The notes beneath the pieces are model-generated. The model had not been told where the DNA came from. It saw nothing but the letters and a program-made list of their open reading frames with translations, and ran no database searches. The position numbers were made by a program, and so were the translations under genes. 7,663 nucleotides of DNA from CADDYX01 sp045809945 (GTDB lineage: Bacteria > Verrucomicrobiota > Verrucomicrobiia > Chthoniobacterales > UBA10450): contig JBJMWW010000180.1 in assembly GCA_045809945.1 (NCBI GenBank), forward strand, positions 1-7,663, in the 5' to 3' direction. Shown here piece by piece: positions 4,660-7,663 of this stretch. The stretch's first letter is position 1. Every line of letters starts with the position of its first letter.

Positions 4660-6768
4660 GTGCATTGGCTGGCGCGACACCGCATTTGGGCAATCGCGGC
4701 CATCTGCACGCTTTGCACCGGCGTCATTCTCTTTTCCGCGCCGATGTTTCCGCATCTGCCGTTCGCTTCCGGAATCTGGACGGCGCAGAAAAGCTTCGAG
4801 GATTTCGTCGAGCGCGAAGGCCGCAAAACACGGACGCGGGACGACTTTGTGTTTCTCGGAATCGACCAAAGCACATTGCAGCTCCCACCGTTCTTACCGG
4901 AAGAGGTCGCCGGTAATCGCGCATTGCAGTTGATGACGGAGCGGCCCTTCCCGTGGTCGCGCGAAGTTTGGTCGATCCTGCTCGACAAGCTCTTCGCGGC
5001 CGGCGCGCGAGTCGTCATGTTCGATATCGTTTTTAGTCCGGCGAATGACGGCGACGCCGCATTTCGCGACGCGCTCGAACGTTATCGCGATCGCGTCGTC
5101 GTGGGCGCTAATTTCGACCTGACCAATGGCGCTCAGGCGGTGGTTCCGAACGAAGCACTGATTCCGCCGCCGCAAATGCGCGACGACCGCGTCGGTTACG
5201 TGATCTTTTTCCCCGATCAGCTCGATGGAAAAGTGCGTGCGGCGCGCTACACCACTTCAGATCGTCAGCTCGCCGGCCTGCCGCCGCATCCGACCGAGGA
5301 AGTGTTTGAATCGCTCGCTACGCGTGTGCTCGAGAAGCTCGGTCATTCCGCCGACGTGCCGCGCGATCAACAGCAACATCCAATCCGCCTCAGTGCGATT
5401 AACGCCTATCTGCCGCGCCCGCTGTGGGAAGTGTTCGATCCAAAGCTGTGGCAGGCGAACTACGGCAGCGGCGCGTTTTTCAAAGACAAGGTCGTGATGA
5501 TCGGCGCGTCGTCGCAGATCGCGCACGATTTCGTCGTCACGCCGATCAGCGAAGATGAATACGGACCGGCGCTCCATCTGCAGGCGATCGCCGCAACGAT
5601 TGATCACGAATTTCTCCACAACACCTCGGATGCCGCCGACCTGATAATGCTCGTCGTCGCCGGAGTGCTGGCGTGGGCGCTCGTCGCGCTCGTTCGTCGA
5701 CCGGTGATTTGTATTGCGCTGCTGGTCGGACTCAGCATCGCGTATCTCGCTGCCGCGCGTGTGGCCTACGATCGAGTCGGTCTGCTCATGTTCGTCGTGC
5801 CGTCGCTGACTGCGTTTCTGACCAGCGGCTCATTCTCACTCGGATTCGATTACGCATTGGAACGGCTCGAAAAGCTTCGAACGCGTCGCACGCTTGAGCG
5901 TTACGTCTCGAAGAATCTGGTCAAAGAAATCCTCGAAAATCCAGACAGTTTTTACAGCTCGCTCAAAGGTGTTCGTATCCCGGCCACGATTTTGTTTTCC
6001 GACATCATCGGCTTCACCTCGCTAACCGAAAGCGCCGACCCGGAACGCCTCGTTGCTCAACTGAACGAGTACCTCAGCCGCATGACCACGGCTGTGTTCG
6101 AACACGGCGGCACGCTCGACAAATTCATCGGCGACGCGGTCATGGCTGTGTGGGGCAACGTTAGCAGTCGCGGGAAAATGGAGGACGCCAAATCATGTGC
6201 GCGCGCCGCGCTGGCGATGCGCGGGGAATTGCGTGCGCTCAATCAGAAATGGCACGCCAACGGGATCGCACCATTTGCGATCGGCATCGGGATCAATCAT
6301 GGCGATGTGCTCGGCGGCAATATCGGTTCCCATGAGAAAGCCGACCCAACAGTCATTGGCGATGCGGTGAATCTGGCTTCGCGTCTGGAAGGTTTGACCC
6401 GCACGTTTGGCGTAGACGTGGTGGTCGGCGAGACCGCGGCGGAATTGATTCGCGATAGCTTCCATTTGCGAAGTGTGGCGCGGGCACAGGTGAAAGGGAA
6501 AACGCGTCCGGTGGAAATTTTTACCCTGATCTCCGAGCGCGGCGTGAACGAAGACGCAGAACTGCTGAAGTGGCTCACGACTTACGAAGAAGCGTTGCGG
6601 AAATTTCGCGACCGCGATTTCACCGGCGCAAAGATTCTCTTCTCGCGTTTTCTCGAATTCTATCCGGACGACTTCCTGGCCAAGATGTATCTCGACCGCG
6701 CGCTCGAGTACGAACAGCAGCCGCCGAACGCGGAGTGGAATGCCGTGGAGATTTTCAGGAAAAAGTGA
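4660..6768 (+). CDS. CHASE2-domain class III adenylate cyclase, membrane-bound
   Basis: From GTG at 4660 this is 702 residues. Order: a short basic N-terminus; membrane helix (about 9-27); extracytoplasmic CHASE2 sensor (about 40-325, with FLGID at 65-69, RPFPWSRE from 95, FDIVF at 121-125, VVMIGASS from 278); three membrane helices (about 328-346, 349-370, 373-393); a linker; a class III cyclase domain (about 430-615); and a helical, TPR-like tail (about 630-702). The metal aspartates D448 (FSDIIGFT) and D492 (FIGDAVMAVWG), the adenine-selecting K488 and T564, and N571 and R575 (VNLASRLE) are all present. It should thus convert ATP to cAMP as a homodimer; the CHASE2 ligand is unknown. The frame is open to a GTG at 4495, but those 55 codons cross the palindromic repeat, so I prefer 4660, though it lacks a clear Shine-Dalgarno. 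Guanylate cyclase is unlikely given K488. Confidence 0.93.
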   Translation: MHWLARHRIWAIAAICTLCTGVILFSAPMFPHLPFASGIWTAQKSFEDFVEREGRKTRTRDDFVFLGIDQSTLQLPPFLPEEVAGNRALQLMTERPFPWSREVWSILLDKLFAAGARVVMFDIVFSPANDGDAAFRDALERYRDRVVVGANFDLTNGAQAVVPNEALIPPPQMRDDRVGYVIFFPDQLDGKVRAARYTTSDRQLAGLPPHPTEEVFESLATRVLEKLGHSADVPRDQQQHPIRLSAINAYLPRPLWEVFDPKLWQANYGSGAFFKDKVVMIGASSQIAHDFVVTPISEDEYGPALHLQAIAATIDHEFLHNTSDAADLIMLVVAGVLAWALVALVRRPVICIALLVGLSIAYLAAARVAYDRVGLLMFVVPSLTAFLTSGSFSLGFDYALERLEKLRTRRTLERYVSKNLVKEILENPDSFYSSLKGVRIPATILFSDIIGFTSLTESADPERLVAQLNEYLSRMTTAVFEHGGTLDKFIGDAVMAVWGNVSSRGKMEDAKSCARAALAMRGELRALNQKWHANGIAPFAIGIGINHGDVLGGNIGSHEKADPTVIGDAVNLASRLEGLTRTFGVDVVVGETAAELIRDSFHLRSVARAQVKGKTRPVEIFTLISERGVNEDAELLKWLTTYEEALRKFRDRDFTGAKILFSRFLEFYPDDFLAKMYLDRALEYEQQPPNAEWNAVEIFRKK

Positions 6769-6847
6769 GCGGGAAGCTAACAGCTCCCCTGCAGAAAATT
6801 CCTGCGTTCCTGCTTTCCTGAGCGATCTCCTCGGGTAAAGAACACGC

Positions 6848-7663
6848 GTGGCGGAACACCGCAGCTTTCACTTTCTCGGAATTTGCGGCACGGCAATGGG
6901 CGCCGTCGCCGCGGCGCTGCGCGATCGCGGCTTCGTCGTTACGGGCTCGGATGAGAACGTCTATCCGCCGATGTCGACGTTCCTAGAAAGCCGCGGCATC
7001 GCGCTGAGCGCTGGATTTCGGGAGGAGAACATCCCCGCCAATGTTGACGTCGTTGTTGTCGGCAACGCGATGAAGCGCGGCAACCCGGAGCTCGAAGCGG
7101 TGCTGAACCGCAAGCTCTACTACGTTTCACTACCCGAGGTGTTGCGGAACGAATTCCTGCGCGGACGCCACAACCTCGTCGTCACCGGCACGCATGGAAA
7201 GACGACCACCACCGCCTTGCTGACCTGGATTCTGACCAGCGCCGGGCTCGAGCCCAGCTATATGATCGGCGGCATTCCGCGCAATCTCGGACAGGGCGCG
7301 ACGTTCAACGATTCCAAATACGTCGTCCTCGAAGGAGACGAATACGACACCGCTTTTTTCGACAAGCGCTCGAAGTTCATCCACTACCTGCCCGAGCTCG
7401 TGATCGTGAACAACATCGAGTTCGATCACGCGGACATCTTCAATAACCTCGACGAGATCAAGCTTAGCTTTCGGCGGCTCTTCAACATCGTGCCGCAAAA
7501 TGGGATGATCCTGCTGAATGGCGACGACGCGAACTGCGTGGATGTTGCGCAACAATTGCAGCCCTTGATGGCACAAATCGAGGAGGTGGGGTTCTCGCCT
7601 AACTGCGCCCGAAAAATTTCAGACGTCACCTATACACCGGAGGGTGCCCGGTTCTCCCTCGGC
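6848..7663 (+). CDS. mpl: UDP-N-acetylmuramate:L-alanyl-gamma-D-glutamyl-meso-diaminopimelate ligase, 5' part
   Basis: The first 272 codons of a Mur-ligase-family gene that is open to the right edge. Mpl reattaches the tripeptide L-Ala-D-Glu-meso-DAP, released from old murein, to UDP-MurNAc in the cytoplasm, by-passing MurC, MurD and MurE. The N-terminal domain has the Rossmann-like HFLGICGTAMGAVA (8-21) and GSDENVYPPMST, which marks Mpl rather than MurC. The ATP-binding loop is GTHGKTTT (114-121). EGDEYDTAFFDKRSKF (162-177) and NNIEFDHADIF (188-198) carry the metal and substrate residues and closely match E. coli Mpl from memory. The C-terminal domain is missing. The start is a GTG with no strong Shine-Dalgarno site. 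It lies 79 bases after the cyclase on the same strand, so the two may share a transcript, but no clear promoter or terminator separates or links them. Confidence 0.93.
   Translation, partial: MAEHRSFHFLGICGTAMGAVAAALRDRGFVVTGSDENVYPPMSTFLESRGIALSAGFREENIPANVDVVVVGNAMKRGNPELEAVLNRKLYYVSLPEVLRNEFLRGRHNLVVTGTHGKTTTTALLTWILTSAGLEPSYMIGGIPRNLGQGATFNDSKYVVLEGDEYDTAFFDKRSKFIHYLPELVIVNNIEFDHADIFNNLDEIKLSFRRLFNIVPQNGMILLNGDDANCVDVAQQLQPLMAQIEEVGFSPNCARKISDVTYTPEGARFSLG

Noticed and set aside
4461..5018. 185-codon minus-strand open frame over the cyclase start
   Set aside because: It crosses the palindromic repeat and the antisense of the CHASE2 region; composition is that of a shadow frame. It was also considered as a possible rpmI/infC remnant and shows no similarity.
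6769..6847. Small hairpin (GGGAAGCT/AGCTCCC) after the cyclase stop codon as a terminator
   Set aside because: The stem has a bulge and is not followed by a T-tract on the plus strand, so I do not call it a terminator; co-transcription with mpl stays open.
6848..7663. MurC (UDP-MurNAc-L-alanine ligase) as the identity of the right-edge gene
   Set aside because: The GSDENVYPPMST and EYDTAFFDKRSKF stretches are characteristic of Mpl, not of MurC.
1..7663. CRISPR array, tRNA, prophage, toxin-antitoxin or defence genes
   Set aside because: No regularly spaced direct repeats, no tRNA cloverleaf and no such protein family were seen; the gene content is housekeeping plus one signalling enzyme.

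Overview
The window is a gene-dense, roughly 58% GC piece of a Gram-negative bacterial chromosome. It holds housekeeping genes on the minus strand and a divergent signalling/cell-wall pair on the plus strand. A soil-type Verrucomicrobiota member (Chthoniobacterales-like), or less likely an Acidobacteriota member, is my best guess. I base this on the palindromic intergenic repeats, the CHASE2 cyclase, the meso-DAP-type Mpl ligase, and the mix of genes with and without a Shine-Dalgarno site. The placement is inference.

Minus strand, in transcription order (right to left): rplT (ribosomal protein bL20), pheS and pheT (the two subunits of phenylalanyl-tRNA synthetase), a 6S-like regulatory RNA followed by an intrinsic terminator, and the first 15 codons of carA (carbamoyl-phosphate synthase small subunit), which runs off the left edge. 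rplT-pheS-pheT is a classic translation cluster, but infC and rpmI, which usually precede rplT, are not in the window. rplT instead begins directly after a leader that can form two mutually exclusive hairpins, one of them touching the ribosome-binding site.

Plus strand: a membrane-bound CHASE2 adenylate cyclase (extracytoplasmic sensor, three further membrane helices, class III catalytic domain with the key residues intact), then, 79 bases later, the start of mpl, a murein-peptide recycling ligase that runs off the right edge.

Four palindromic repeats sit in the spacers: upstream of carA, between pheS and pheT, between rplT and pheS, and upstream of the cyclase. Two of them share nearly identical arms. 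Three of them create open in-frame extensions ahead of the likely starts of pheS, pheT and the cyclase, so the longest reading frames of these genes are probably over-long.

There is no defence island, CRISPR array, tRNA, insertion sequence or obviously new multi-gene system here. The points most worth following are the 6S RNA, the rplT leader switch, and the repeats in the operon spacers.
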